NCBI GenBank assembly: GCA_944327255.1
Contig: CALVHA010000017.1
Span: 1-53,610 of the forward strand
DNA: 53,610 nucleotides
Direction of reading: 5' to 3'
Origin: Candidatus Gastranaerophilales bacterium
GTDB lineage: Bacteria > Cyanobacteriota > Vampirovibrionia > Gastranaerophilales > Gastranaerophilaceae
The translations under genes were made by a program, and so were the position numbers. Shown one piece after another: positions 24,868 through 33,667 of this stretch (position 1 is its first letter; every line of letters starts with the position of its first letter). The notes beneath the pieces are model-generated. The model searched no databases, was not told the DNA's origin, and saw nothing but the letters and a program-made list of their open reading frames with translations.

Positions 24868-26337
24868 ATGGAAAGAGAGCTGAGGAAAGAATATTTTGAT
24901 AAAGCCTTTAAACTGCATTCTGCCGGGCGCGTTGAAGAAGCTCAAAATTTTTACAGAAAAATTTTAAAAGAAAATCCTGAAGATTACGAAGTACTTAACC
25001 TACTTGGCGTTGGAGAACTTCAAAAAGAAAATTTCGAATTCGCAGAAAAATACGTTAAAGATGCTATCTCCATAAAAAAAGTCCGATATTTTTATGAAAC
25101 TCTGTCGCAGATTTTTTTTCGTCAGAACAAATTTGAAGAAGAACTTGCAGTACGACTTGCTGAAGAACAAAATTTTGGGCTTAATTTTGAACTTGCATTC
25201 AGCCTTGGACTTTTATATAAAAATCTTTTGAACTTTGAAAAATCAGAGAAGTACTATCTTAAAGCCATTGAATTAAATCCGACATCACGTGATACTTATT
25301 TTAATCTTGCGAACTTATACACATTTTTCCACAAACCTCAACTAGCGAAACTCGCATACCTAAAATGTCTTGAACTTGAGCCGGATGACAGAGAATCAAA
25401 ATATTTTCTGGCATTGAATTATTTCAGACTCAAAGATTATGACAATGGTTTGTCATACTTTGAAAGCAGACTGTGCCGGGAAACAGCAATTAACACAGAA
25501 GCTATTACCTATCCGAATCTTATCCCGAATTCTAAAATCTGGAACGGAGAAGATATATCAGATAAGATACTCTATACATATTATGAAGCAGGATTCGGTG
25601 ATATGCTTATGTTTGCGAGATATATCCCGCTTTTAAAACAAAGATGTAAAAAACTTATTATTAAGCCACAATTAGAATTATGTCAACTATTCAGAGAAAA
25701 TTTTCCTGATGTTGAAGTCATGGATTACTTCTATGAAGAAAAAAATCTCAAATTTGATGTCCATATTCCATTTTTAAGTGTTCCACTTGCGTTAGGGCTG
25801 TCAACGGATGATATGTTTATTTTCAGAGACAGATACCTTAAGGCCGACAGTGAAAAAGTCAAATTATATAAAGAAAATTACTTTAATAACGACAGATTTA
25901 AAATCGGGATTAAATGGCAGGGAAATACCTATTACGAAACTGATCGTGTTATTAATGTAGATGCTTTTGCACCTCTTTTTGAGTTAGATAATGTTCAGGT
26001 GTATTCCGCACAAACTTTTGAGGGTGCAGAAGAATTCAATAAACTTGCTACAAAATACAATATTGTTGATTTAAGTAAAAGTTTTAAAGATTTTTCATAT
26101 ACAGCTGCAGCCGTTGAAAATTTGGATTTAATAATCTGTAATGACACTTCTCTTGCACATCTTGCAGGAGCTATGCACAAACCTTGCTGCATTTTACTCC
26201 CTTATAACTATAATTGGCGGTGGCATATGGATTTAAATTACTGTGACTGGTATGAAAGCGTTAAATTATATCTTGCTGGTAAAGATGAAACTTGGAATTC
26301 AGTTATGAAAAGAGTTATTTCAGATATTAATTTTTAA
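24868..26337 (+). CDS. TPR protein with glycosyltransferase-like C-terminal domain
   Basis: From the ATG at 24868 the product has 489 residues. Residues 1-200 form tetratricopeptide repeats: AFKLHSAGRVEEAQNFYRKI, YLKAIELNPTSRDTYFNLAN and AYLKCLELEPDDRESKYFLA are clear units. The rest resembles GT9/heptosyltransferase-like or O-GlcNAc-transferase-like domains. IGIKWQGNTYYETDRVI contains the sugar-nucleotide loop; LDLIICNDTSLAHLAGAM and PYNYNWRWHMD are the conserved C-terminal motifs of this TPR-glycosyltransferase type. The acceptor is unknown. A TTG further upstream (24832) would place the start inside the promoter, so the ATG is preferred although it has no ribosome-binding site. The 3' end overlaps the converging lysozyme-like gene by 11 bases. 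Confidence 0.87.
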   Translation: MERELRKEYFDKAFKLHSAGRVEEAQNFYRKILKENPEDYEVLNLLGVGELQKENFEFAEKYVKDAISIKKVRYFYETLSQIFFRQNKFEEELAVRLAEEQNFGLNFELAFSLGLLYKNLLNFEKSEKYYLKAIELNPTSRDTYFNLANLYTFFHKPQLAKLAYLKCLELEPDDRESKYFLALNYFRLKDYDNGLSYFESRLCRETAINTEAITYPNLIPNSKIWNGEDISDKILYTYYEAGFGDMLMFARYIPLLKQRCKKLIIKPQLELCQLFRENFPDVEVMDYFYEEKNLKFDVHIPFLSVPLALGLSTDDMFIFRDRYLKADSEKVKLYKENYFNNDRFKIGIKWQGNTYYETDRVINVDAFAPLFELDNVQVYSAQTFEGAEEFNKLATKYNIVDLSKSFKDFSYTAAAVENLDLIICNDTSLAHLAGAMHKPCCILLPYNYNWRWHMDLNYCDWYESVKLYLAGKDETWNSVMKRVISDINF

Positions 26338-27016
26338 CATCAATACTGTGAACTTCTTCTTTGAAAATTTTCATCTTTATTCTATCAACATGACGGCTGA
26401 GTTTTTGTAAAAATTTATTATTGTGAGCTTTCGTGAGTCTTGGAGATTTTAGCATTCCCCAAGTTTCACCTGCGGTTAAAGCATCTTTCTTTTCCAAATT
26501 ACAGCTATCCTTCATTAAAATAAAATAGCCTTCAGCATAATCAAGCTGTTTTTCTCTTGATAATTTTAAATATTCTTCCATTGATATATTTGATTTAAGG
26601 TTGAGCGAATCTGAATATTGTGTTGAAATTATTTTTAATGATTGACGATTCATTTGGATTAAGCCACCATACAATATTTCACCGTTTTTGTTTTTTGCGG
26701 TAATTGCAGGGTTCCAACCCCCAGATTCATGATACATTATTGCAAGCAAATCTTCAGGTTTACATTTTACTTTTCCGGCAAGCCTTACAACTTTTTCGAC
26801 AAATTCATCAGATAACTTCGGAACTTCAGGTTTTAATTTGCTTTGAAGTTCAAATACTTTTTGCTTTATTTCATCATCTTCATTTTTAGTTTTTTGCTTA
26901 TGAAAATTAAGGAATAAACTTTGTTCTAATTCCTTTCCATATTTATTCCAATCAAATGTAAAATCAGATTTATTAATCGTTGACTTAAACGGGATACCCG
27001 GAATCTGTTCACCCAT
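26327..27016 (-). CDS. Lysozyme-like (lytic transglycosylase-type) protein
   Basis: A lysozyme-like domain begins at about residue 68. FVEKVVRLAGKVKCKPEDLL leads to MYHESGGWNPA, with Glu97 in the place of the catalytic Glu of soluble lytic transglycosylases; GGLIQMN is the next conserved element. The 229-residue protein has no signal peptide. The first 65 residues are charged and probably flexible. Such proteins open peptidoglycan for pilus, flagellar or secretion machines, or act as effectors. The absence of an export signal means it is either secreted by a dedicated route or acts after release. AAAGGTAGAG precedes the ATG. Confidence 0.72.
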   Translation of the reverse strand: MGEQIPGIPFKSTINKSDFTFDWNKYGKELEQSLFLNFHKQKTKNEDDEIKQKVFELQSKLKPEVPKLSDEFVEKVVRLAGKVKCKPEDLLAIMYHESGGWNPAITAKNKNGEILYGGLIQMNRQSLKIISTQYSDSLNLKSNISMEEYLKLSREKQLDYAEGYFILMKDSCNLEKKDALTAGETWGMLKSPRLTKAHNNKFLQKLSRHVDRIKMKIFKEEVHSIDVKN

Positions 27017-27180
27017 AATTCTCTACCTTTCTACATCATTTTTTACGGAACAAATGGGAAAAAACTTCAATATTTAATTACTAATTGTTAAGTTTTGGTT
27101 AACAAATTAAAGTTTTATGAAATAAAGAGTTATAACGTAAATGTAAGGAATAAATAAAGGATTTGAAAGGAGTGTTGATT

Positions 27181-27636
27181 ATGAAATTTTTAGTTAGAAA
27201 AGCACCGGAAAGTTTTATAAGAACAGTTAATGATGAAATTAGCTCTCTGTTGAACAGACACTTTGACAGTTATTTCCCTGAAGCAGCATACTGGGATGAC
27301 GAAGATAAATTTTCCATGCCCGTAGAAATTACTGACAAAGGTCGTGACTATGAAGTAAGAGCAGAATTGCCGGGAGTTAAGAAAGAAGACCTTGATATTG
27401 ATATTGACAAAAACTATTTAACTATTAATGCCAAAAAAGTTGAAGAGAACAAGGTTGATGAAAAAGCTTACAAAAAGTCAGAATTCAGATATGGGGAATT
27501 TTCAAGAACAGTTTACTTCCCTGAAGATATAAACGTAGAAAAAACAGAGGCCAAACTAGAACATGGTGTCTTAAAAATTGATGCACCTAAAAAATACACA
27601 GAAAACGAATCAAAGAAAAAATTAACCGTAAAATAA
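27181..27636 (+). CDS. Small heat-shock protein, Hsp20/alpha-crystallin family
   Basis: This ATP-independent holdase prevents protein aggregation. The alpha-crystallin domain runs from about residue 37 to 135 with MPVEITDKGRDYEVRAELPG, VKKEDLDIDIDKNYLTINAK and the C-terminal signature KLEHGVLKIDAPK. The ATG at 27181 has AAAGGAG nine bases upstream; a TTG start six codons earlier would lie on top of that site. The product has 151 residues. The upstream 160 bases are AT-rich and contain no CIRCE element. A strong bidirectional terminator follows. Confidence 0.95.
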   Translation: MKFLVRKAPESFIRTVNDEISSLLNRHFDSYFPEAAYWDDEDKFSMPVEITDKGRDYEVRAELPGVKKEDLDIDIDKNYLTINAKKVEENKVDEKAYKKSEFRYGEFSRTVYFPEDINVEKTEAKLEHGVLKIDAPKKYTENESKKKLTVK

Positions 27637-27663
27637 AAAAGATTATAAAATTTTAATAGAAAT

Positions 27664-27693
27664 AAAAATCCCGCTTTTTTAAGCGGGATTTTT
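27664..27693. terminator. Bidirectional terminator between hsp20 and ftsZ
   Basis: A 13-bp perfect stem (AAAAATCCCGCTT with AAGCGGGATTTTT) with a four-base loop serves both converging genes. Confidence 0.93.
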
Positions 27694-27713
27694 AAATATT
27701 AGTCTTTTTTAAA

Positions 27714-28895
27714 TTACTTTTTCAAAAAGTCAGGGATTTCAATATTTGAAAAACCTGTTGATACTTCTGGCATTGAACTTCTTCTAGGTGAAGCCTGCGT
27801 TGCCGAAGAATTTGAGAAAGTTCCAGCAAAGAAATCAGAGGCACTCATTTGTTTTACATCTGCTCTGCTAGCAATTTCAACATTCTTCTTAATTTCAAAG
27901 CCAGTTGCAATAACAGTTACGTTAATTTCATTCTGAATATTTTCATTAACAGCTGTACCGATAATAACTGTAGCATCATCAGTTACTGCATCATGGATAA
28001 TATTTGCAGCATCTGAAATTTCGTGTAATGTCATATCAGGACCACCGGTAATATTAACAATAACGCCTGTTGCTCCATTAATAGAAGATTCAAGAAGTTG
28101 TGAATTAATAGCAATTTCAGCCGCTTTAACAGCTCTGCCTTCACCCTGAGCACGACCGATACCCATCAATGCAGACCCTGAACCCTGCATTACACTCTTA
28201 ACATCAGCAAAGTCAACGTTAATCATACCAGGAATTGTAATGATATCGGAAATACCTTGAACACCTCTTAAAAGAACTTCATCTACAATCAAGAAAGATT
28301 CTGTTAATGAAACCTGTCTATCAACGACTTGAAGTAATTTATCGTTAGGAACAACAATAACGGCATCTACCGATTCCCTTAATTTTTCTAAACCTTGATT
28401 AGCTTGGTTTTGTCTTTTACGACCTTCCCAAGAGAAAGGTTTTGTAACAACTGCTATCGTTAAAATACCTAACTCTTTAGCAATTTTAGCAACAACAGGA
28501 GCAGCGCCAGTACCTGTTCCACCGCCCATACCTGCTGTAATAAATACCATATCAGCGCCATCTAATGCTTCAGTTATTTCCTGTTGAGCTTCCTCGGCAG
28601 CCTTTTCACCAACCGCAGGATCCCCACCTGCTCCAAGACCTTCTGTTGATTTTGCACCCAACTGGATTTTGTTCTTGGTTTGACCATATTCAAGAACCTG
28701 TAAATCTGTATTCATTAACCAGAACTCAACACCTGAAAGTCCTGACTTAATCATTCTGTTAACAGCGTTTCCGCCTCCTCCGCCTACACCTACAACCTTT
28801 ATATTAGTAGGATTAACGCCTGTTCTTGGGGCAGGTGACTGGCCTGTTGCCGTTTCATCTTTTTTCGCAAAGATATCTGATACGAAATTTTCCAC
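27714..28895 (-). CDS. ftsZ: Cell division protein FtsZ
   Basis: This tubulin-like GTPase forms the Z-ring. [18 protein letters not shown] (from about 32) and [13 protein letters not shown] are the GTP-binding and tubulin signature motifs. [22 protein letters not shown] is the T7/catalytic region. A short linker leads to a C-terminal IEIPDFLKK, the peptide that binds SepF and other partners. The 393-residue length is normal. The start codon is GTG (28893-28895), preceded by AGAGG. It lies downstream of nadK on the same strand, and close to yggS-sepF as in cyanobacteria and Gram-positive bacteria. Confidence 0.98.
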   Translation of the reverse strand: MENFVSDIFAKKDETATGQSPAPRTGVNPTNIKVVGVGGGGGNAVNRMIKSGLSGVEFWLMNTDLQVLEYGQTKNKIQLGAKSTEGLGAGGDPAVGEKAAEEAQQEITEALDGADMVFITAGMGGGTGTGAAPVVAKIAKELGILTIAVVTKPFSWEGRKRQNQANQGLEKLRESVDAVIVVPNDKLLQVVDRQVSLTESFLIVDEVLLRGVQGISDIITIPGMINVDFADVKSVMQGSGSALMGIGRAQGEGRAVKAAEIAINSQLLESSINGATGVIVNITGGPDMTLHEISDAANIIHDAVTDDATVIIGTAVNENIQNEINVTVIATGFEIKKNVEIASRADVKQMSASDFFAGTFSNSSATQASPRRSSMPEVSTGFSNIEIPDFLKK

Positions 28896-29039
28896 TAGTT
28901 TTACCTCTTATATTAATATATTAACTTGATTACCCATACATCAACCCTAATTTAACATTAGAATTCATCAATAATATAATAACATACTATTTTAAATAAA
29001 AAAAATGTACAATAATTTCGACTCAATTATGAACAAACA

Positions 29040-29846
29040 TTAAGAAATACAGAACGCTGGCGACTCACCCCAATGCAGCTTGTCTCTAAGGATTGAGTAA
29101 AAATCAGAATTATTTAATAAAGCCAACCTTGCACAAAAATCAGACTTTACAATTTCAATATTTGAAGGTGCCTCACAAAATTCCTGACCATCAGCAGAAA
29201 TCACATATTTTTTATCATTTTCGCAAGTACATACTGTAATTTTTTCACTATCTGGGATTACAAGCGGACGAGCTGTCAAGGTATGCGGACATATAGGAAC
29301 AATTACAAAAGCATTAAGACTCGGCGCAAGAACAGGCCCCCCAGCAGATAGTCCGTAAGCAGTTGAACCTGTCGGTGTTGCAATAATAATTCCATCCGCC
29401 AGATAATCACACACCGGTCGATTATCAATTTTTAATGAAAAACGGGAAGTTCTACCGGTCGAAGAGCTTTTTATCACAATATCATTAAGTGCAAGAGAAT
29501 TATCACACTTTAACATTACTCTGTCCTGCACAGCATAATCCTCATGCATTATTCGTTCAACAGCCTCATTAATCAAATCCTCAGAAGCCTGCGATAAAAA
29601 CCCCAATCTTCCAAGATTGATTCCAAAAATAGGAGTTTGGCTTCTGGCATAAAACCGTGCTGTTTTTAAAATAGTACCATCTCCGCCAATAACAAATACA
29701 AAATCAAAATTCGATGACAAATTATCAATATCCATCACCAAAACCTCTGCTCCATAATTTTTCAGAGTCATTCCCAATATCGACATGACTTCTGATGCTC
29801 TTATTATTTGAGGATTATAACAAATTCCAAACTTCTTATTTTTCAT
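29040..29846 (-). CDS. nadK: NAD kinase
   Basis: NadK phosphorylates NAD to NADP. FVIGGDGTILKTAR holds the GGDG motif and catalytic Asp; PTGSTAYGLSAGGPVLAP is the second NAD-binding signature. The 268-residue length matches the short bacterial form. It sits between ftsZ and the sepF terminator on the same strand; the 193-base gap to ftsZ suggests a separate promoter for each. Confidence 0.95.
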   Translation of the reverse strand: MKNKKFGICYNPQIIRASEVMSILGMTLKNYGAEVLVMDIDNLSSNFDFVFVIGGDGTILKTARFYARSQTPIFGINLGRLGFLSQASEDLINEAVERIMHEDYAVQDRVMLKCDNSLALNDIVIKSSSTGRTSRFSLKIDNRPVCDYLADGIIIATPTGSTAYGLSAGGPVLAPSLNAFVIVPICPHTLTARPLVIPDSEKITVCTCENDKKYVISADGQEFCEAPSNIEIVKSDFCARLALLNNSDFYSILRDKLHWGESPAFCIS

Positions 29847-29884
29847 ATATGTAAAATATCACGACAACCTTATTATTGCAAATA

Positions 29885-29915
29885 TAAAAAAAAGCCGCAT
29901 TAAATACGGCTTTTA
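29885..29915 (-). terminator. Terminator of yggS-sepF
   Basis: AAAAGCCGcAT pairs with ATaCGGCTTTT with one mismatch and a short loop. On the minus strand a T-run follows (complement of the A-run at 29885-29893). Confidence 0.8.
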
Positions 29916-29951
29916 TTAACTATCCTCTTCTCTTCTTACCCTCTATGCGGC

Positions 29952-30455
29952 TTATTGTAAAGGAGCTCTCCACAATGAGTCGCTAAATTTATTTTGAGTT
30001 TGATTCATCTCTACAGACAAAGTAACATTACTTGGAGTAAATACAAAAACCAATTCTCCTACCTTTTGAGGCTTTCCATTAAGTGCATGAGCCGCACCAC
30101 AGACAAAATCAATAGTTCTTTGAGATTGTTCTTTATCTAAAAGATGCAGATTAAGAACAATAGTTTTTCTATCTTTAAGGTGTTGTACGATTTGAGCAGC
30201 ATCATCAAATGAACGTGGTTCCATAACAAGAACTTCATAACCTCTGTAATTAGGGTGACTAACAACTTTTAATTCATTAGCTCGTTCTTGCTTAGGTTGA
30301 TATGAATAAGCAGGATCCAATGCAAGATTGTCTTCTACTTCATATTCATCATCCATAACTTCTTCACCCATTTCATCAAAAATAGTTTCTTTAGGTTCAA
30401 AACCCTTTACCAAGAAATCTACAACCGATTTGATTTTGTCTGTAACTACTGCCAC
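29952..30455 (-). CDS. sepF: Cell division protein SepF
   Basis: SepF anchors FtsZ to the membrane and shapes the septum in Gram-positive bacteria and cyanobacteria (Cdv2). The N-terminal amphipathic helix (KIKSVVDFLVKGF) binds membrane. An acidic linker follows (25-55). The SepF domain runs from about 60 to 155 with VLVMEPRSFDDAAQIVQHLK and IDFVCGAAHALNG. The 167-residue length is typical. It is 43 bases downstream of yggS. Presence of SepF supports a cyanobacteria-related or monoderm-related division apparatus despite the diderm secretin. Confidence 0.95.
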   Translation of the reverse strand: MAVVTDKIKSVVDFLVKGFEPKETIFDEMGEEVMDDEYEVEDNLALDPAYSYQPKQERANELKVVSHPNYRGYEVLVMEPRSFDDAAQIVQHLKDRKTIVLNLHLLDKEQSQRTIDFVCGAAHALNGKPQKVGELVFVFTPSNVTLSVEMNQTQNKFSDSLWRAPLQ

Positions 30456-30498
30456 CGTATTTCCTCCGTCCTTCTTATTTTCTATTATTTCTTACTAC

Positions 30499-31161
30499 TT
30501 AACTAAATAACTTTCTGCCTATTCTGAGCATTGTTGCCCCTTCTCGCGCCGCAATTACGTAATCCTGACTCATGCCCATTGATAATTCACTTAATTTACA
30601 ATTAAATTTTTCTTCAAGATTTTGTTTTGTATTAACTACATCTCTAAAAAGCCTTGTAAGTTCCTCCTCTTCCGCTCCGAGAGGTGCCATATTCATCAAT
30701 CCCAGAACCCTTATATGCTTGAAATTTTGAATTTCTCCAAAAGCATCTATCAAAGAAGTTTTCGAAAATCCGGATTTCTGAATTTCCCCTGAATTATTTA
30801 ACTGCAATAAAATATCTTGAACTTTTCCGATTTCACCGGCATATTCATCTATTTTCAAAGCAAGTTTAACAGAATCTACAGAATGAATTAGATCAAAATG
30901 CTCAACTGCACGTCTAGCTTTATTGCTTTGGAGATGACCAATGAAGTGAAATTTTGAATTTTTTCTAACTTCTTCAGGCAAACGGTTAATTTTTTCAACT
31001 GCCTCAATTACTCTTGATTCTCCGAAATCTCTAAGTCCCGCTTCATATGCAGCAATCATAGCTTCTTCGTCAAAATATTTTGTAACTGCGATAATATTTG
31101 GTTTATAAGGTGCGATTTCTTCTTGTATTTGTAAAATATTGCGTTTAATTGAGAATTGCAT
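30499..31161 (-). CDS. PLP homeostasis protein, YggS/PipY family
   Basis: This PLP-binding single-domain barrel protein buffers vitamin B6 and affects amino-acid metabolism. IIAVTKYF contains the PLP lysine (Lys28). FHFIGHLQSNKAR and LSMGMSQDYVIAAREGATMLRIG are the other signatures. The 220-residue length is normal. AGAGGTAAG precedes the ATG. It is the first gene of yggS > sepF, the arrangement seen in cyanobacteria (pipY) and in Gram-positive bacteria. Confidence 0.95.
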   Translation of the reverse strand: MQFSIKRNILQIQEEIAPYKPNIIAVTKYFDEEAMIAAYEAGLRDFGESRVIEAVEKINRLPEEVRKNSKFHFIGHLQSNKARRAVEHFDLIHSVDSVKLALKIDEYAGEIGKVQDILLQLNNSGEIQKSGFSKTSLIDAFGEIQNFKHIRVLGLMNMAPLGAEEEELTRLFRDVVNTKQNLEEKFNCKLSELSMGMSQDYVIAAREGATMLRIGRKLFS

Positions 31162-31211
31162 AAATAATCTTACCTCTACAAGAAAATGCCCAAAATATTG
31201 AGCTTATAATA

Positions 31212-31240
31212 ATTTTATCCTATCAGTCGGATATGGACAA
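31212..31240 (-). promoter_or_regulatory. Promoter of yggS-sepF
   Basis: Read on the minus strand: TTGTCC (31240-31235), exactly 17 bases, then TAAAAT (31217-31212). It lies 50 bases before the yggS ATG. Confidence 0.65.
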
Positions 31241-31540
31241 CTATTTTATTTTTTACACTTATTACTACAAGGTTCGTTTCCCCGAAACCATGATGAACAC
31301 ATGCTTTTGAGCTTGTTAATATTTCTTAAACTTTAGTAATATTTATTAATAAAGCAATATTTCTCCCATGCCTGTTAACTTTTTCACCAAAATTTTTCTT
31401 GAGAATGTGCAAAAAATATTTACAATTTTAACTTAAACTATATTCATGCAAAAATACTCCTCTAAAAAGAGGATATTTAAAAAACATAAACAAGTGTACT
31501 ATATGCATTTAATCAATCACGAACAATGGAGCACAGTCAC
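31241..31540. other. Gene-free, AT-rich stretch
   Basis: No credible reading frame. It holds a GTTTC-GGG-GAAAC type hairpin (near 31275-31290) of unknown role. At 31449-31475 a TCCTCT/AGAGGA hairpin followed by a T-rich run on the minus strand probably ends the 181-residue protein gene. Confidence 0.5.
31449..31475 (-). terminator. Probable terminator of the 181-residue protein gene
   Basis: TCCTCT and AGAGGA form a 6-bp stem with a 4-base loop, extended by A-T pairs. A T-rich tail follows on the minus strand. Confidence 0.55.
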
Positions 31541-32086
31541 TTATGCAAGATAGTCTTCCATCGCACCTTGTATCATATTGTTAATTCTCCTTGATGAGAG
31601 CTTTACATTGGAAGGATTAGACATTCCTTCTAACACTTTTTCATATTGCGACCCCAACTCAGAATGTAAATCATGCCCCGGTAGTATTCCGTATCTTGCA
31701 TCCTCACTTGTTATATAATCTTTGTCCAGACCAAATTTCTTTTGAACCTGAACATTTCTTGTAAGCTTAGCAAGAAATGTAAAAAATGGAAGAACTTTTC
31801 TCTGCGGAACAAGAGGTTGACCGTTTAGCAAAAATTTATAATGCTCCACACTGTCAGTATAATTGTCATTTCTTATTGCAAATATATTTACAAAATCCTC
31901 ATTCACAGGATTTTTATATTTATTACCTGTATTTGTTGTATACCGTAGAGAGTTAAATTCTGTTAAATCCTCACCGTTATCATCATCCGTAAGCTGAACA
32001 TTAAATGAATAAATCTCTTGTTCAGTAAAAGGATTAACTATTTTTATACTTGAAATATTTTTTAGTCCGGTAAAATTTACTTGCAT
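31541..32086 (-). CDS. Hypothetical protein with N-terminal NFTG motif
   Basis: The family is not recognised. The 181-residue protein begins MQVNFTGLKNISSIKIVNPF and shows a beta-rich N-terminal half (EQEIYSFNVQLTDDDNG) and a helical C-terminal half (SRRINNMIQGAMEDYLA). No signal peptide or membrane segment. AAAGGAG six bases before the ATG supports the start. The N-terminal F-[ST]-G element is shared with the otherwise dissimilar protein at 16760-17455. Terminators lie on both sides, so it is monocistronic. Confidence 0.75.
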   Translation of the reverse strand: MQVNFTGLKNISSIKIVNPFTEQEIYSFNVQLTDDDNGEDLTEFNSLRYTTNTGNKYKNPVNEDFVNIFAIRNDNYTDSVEHYKFLLNGQPLVPQRKVLPFFTFLAKLTRNVQVQKKFGLDKDYITSEDARYGILPGHDLHSELGSQYEKVLEGMSNPSNVKLSSRRINNMIQGAMEDYLA

Positions 32087-32141
32087 TGCATTCTCCTTTT
32101 ATTTAATTTTAAAACCAAAAAATTTTTTTTTTGCCATTAAA

Positions 32142-32178
32142 TAAAAAAAAGACCTCTTTTCTGTTAACAAGAGGTCAA
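32142..32178 (-). terminator. Terminator after the YkgJ-fusion gene
   Basis: GACCTCTT and AAGAGGTC form a perfect 8-bp stem with a 10-base loop. On the minus strand it is followed by a run of eight T. It lies about 150 bases beyond the stop codon. Confidence 0.85.
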
Positions 32179-32325
32179 GGTTGGTTATTTTGGTTATGTT
32201 ATAGTATTGTTATGGTTATATATGTATAGTAATTTAGCATTAAATACAAGCTTTTCACTTGTATTAATAGCCCTGAATATAAATATTTGCGGATTAACAG
32301 ATTAAGATTTACAAAACGTTACAAA

Positions 32326-33168
32326 TTACCATGGGAGATATTCCTCCGGGACAAATTTTACATTCCCTTCCCCAATTGTTTTCGAACTCATTGCACAGAC
32401 AGAAGGATTATTTACAAAATTATTCCAATACTCTTCAGCAGTTCTATCATATCCGTATTTTGGATTAAATATAGACATTGTATTATAAAGACTGAAAACT
32501 TGCTGTTCATTAAACTTGCAATGAACATTTAATGCCCCGTAGGCAGTCGTTACAATCTGAGTATAATTACATATTCCATCGCTATCTTTAAATATAAACT
32601 TTAAATCATGATAAACGGTTCCATGATTATTCACATCATTTGTTTCAGCATAAATTGAACAGGTTCTGAATTTTTGAATAAACTTATCAGAAAAACCATT
32701 ATTAGCGTGGACGGACAAAGGAAAAAACAATAAAATTATTAATAAAAAAAACTTTTTCTTTGCAGTTTTTCTTAATATTTCCTCAAAAGGAATAATCGGA
32801 AGCATTTTATAACCGCAATCTTCAGACAAAGCCCCTCCCATTGAGAAGAGTTCTTCCTGCGGGTATCTTCTGCAAATTCCGGGGCGATTTTTATGAATCT
32901 TACATTTATGCGTTAAAGGATCAAGATTCTGACATTCAAAAACAAGCCCCGTCTCATCTTTATCAATGACTTTAAGATAAGTATAAAACCTGTGCAAATA
33001 TTGAAGTTTCTTAAATTCTTCCTCATCCTGAATAACATGCTTAAAATGTTTTACATAAATTTTGGTACAGCATTTTCCGCAAGCTTTACATTTCCCGCTG
33101 CGATAATACTTTCTGCCCAAAATTCTCGATAAAATAAATTTTCGTATCCTCAACAAAAGGTTTTCCAT
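32326..33168 (-). CDS. YkgJ-type cysteine-cluster domain fused to an exported domain
   Basis: Residues 1-128 form a YkgJ/UPF0153-like CxxCxxCC domain. Cys27, 30, 33 and 34 (CKACGKCC) with Cys79, 89, 99 and 118 probably bind Zn or an Fe-S cluster. CKIHKNRPGICRRYP is the family's second signature. A strongly hydrophobic stretch (139-155) preceded by RKTAKKK then looks like a signal peptide or membrane anchor, with a VHA|NN cleavage-like site. Residues 156-280 would be outside the cytoplasm and carry four Cys that could pair as two disulfides. The exported domain is not recognised. YkgJ proteins are usually about 100-200 residues and soluble, so this is an unusual fusion. A 54-codon gene lies just upstream. 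Confidence 0.75.
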   Translation of the reverse strand: MENLLLRIRKFILSRILGRKYYRSGKCKACGKCCTKIYVKHFKHVIQDEEEFKKLQYLHRFYTYLKVIDKDETGLVFECQNLDPLTHKCKIHKNRPGICRRYPQEELFSMGGALSEDCGYKMLPIIPFEEILRKTAKKKFFLLIILLFFPLSVHANNGFSDKFIQKFRTCSIYAETNDVNNHGTVYHDLKFIFKDSDGICNYTQIVTTAYGALNVHCKFNEQQVFSLYNTMSIFNPKYGYDRTAEEYWNNFVNNPSVCAMSSKTIGEGNVKFVPEEYLPW

Positions 33169-33224
33169 ATCAAAAACATGATAACATAGAAAACCTTTTG
33201 CATATCAAATTTATTATTAACAAG

Positions 33225-33389
33225 TTACATAGAGGTAACGTTATAGTCCCGCTCTGCATTGGAACTAGTATTTTCACATACGAATTTCAAACATTTGTTA
33301 ATAAAAGCCTCTACTGCACTTATTTCATTTTGCAAATTTTCAAAATTAGTTTCTTTTTTGTTTTCAGTAATCAATTCTTCATAGTTCAT
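33225..33389 (-). CDS. Small acidic hypothetical protein (54 residues)
   Basis: The frame reads MNYEELITENKKETNFENLQ and ends DYNVTSM. AAGGAG stands eight bases before the ATG, which is the best evidence that it is translated. The composition is acidic and Asn-rich with two Cys (KCLKFVCEN), and residues 5-35 favour a helix. No family is recognised. It lies 56 bases upstream of the YkgJ-fusion gene on the same strand and may be co-transcribed with it. A longer frame on the opposite strand over the same bases has no ribosome-binding site. Confidence 0.6.
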   Translation of the reverse strand: MNYEELITENKKETNFENLQNEISAVEAFINKCLKFVCENTSSNAERDYNVTSM

Positions 33390-33475
33390 ATAATAATCTC
33401 CTTAAAAAACTTCACATGTGTTTATACGGATAATATACCCATGAACTTTAATGATATAACAAAATTGTTACAAAT

Positions 33476-33667
33476 TTAAATAAACCAGACAAGGACAGCC
33501 GCAGTCAAACATAATAAAAAAATAATCCAGGAAATAATATTTTGAATATTATACAACGAAGCTTGTTTAGGTTGTTGCTGAACAACAACTTCAAACTCAT
33601 CATTACCGCAATCACAATATTTTACGGGGGCAACGTAAACTTTTCTACAAATTTTACATCTATACAT
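33476..33667 (-). CDS. Small zinc-ribbon membrane protein
   Basis: The 63-residue protein has an N-terminal zinc-ribbon-like set (CKIC at 4-7, CDCG at 18-21) and a C-terminal membrane segment (about 44-62, IISWIIFLLCLTAAVLVWF). The ribbon would face the cytoplasm. Function is unknown; such tail-anchored ribbons occur in many bacteria. AAGGATT lies just before the ATG, closer than ideal. Confidence 0.7.
   Translation of the reverse strand: MYRCKICRKVYVAPVKYCDCGNDEFEVVVQQQPKQASLYNIQNIISWIIFLLCLTAAVLVWFI

Noticed and set aside
33198..33479. 93-codon frame on the plus strand
   Set aside because: No ribosome-binding site and odd Phe/Ile-rich composition; the opposite strand carries a better supported 54-codon gene.
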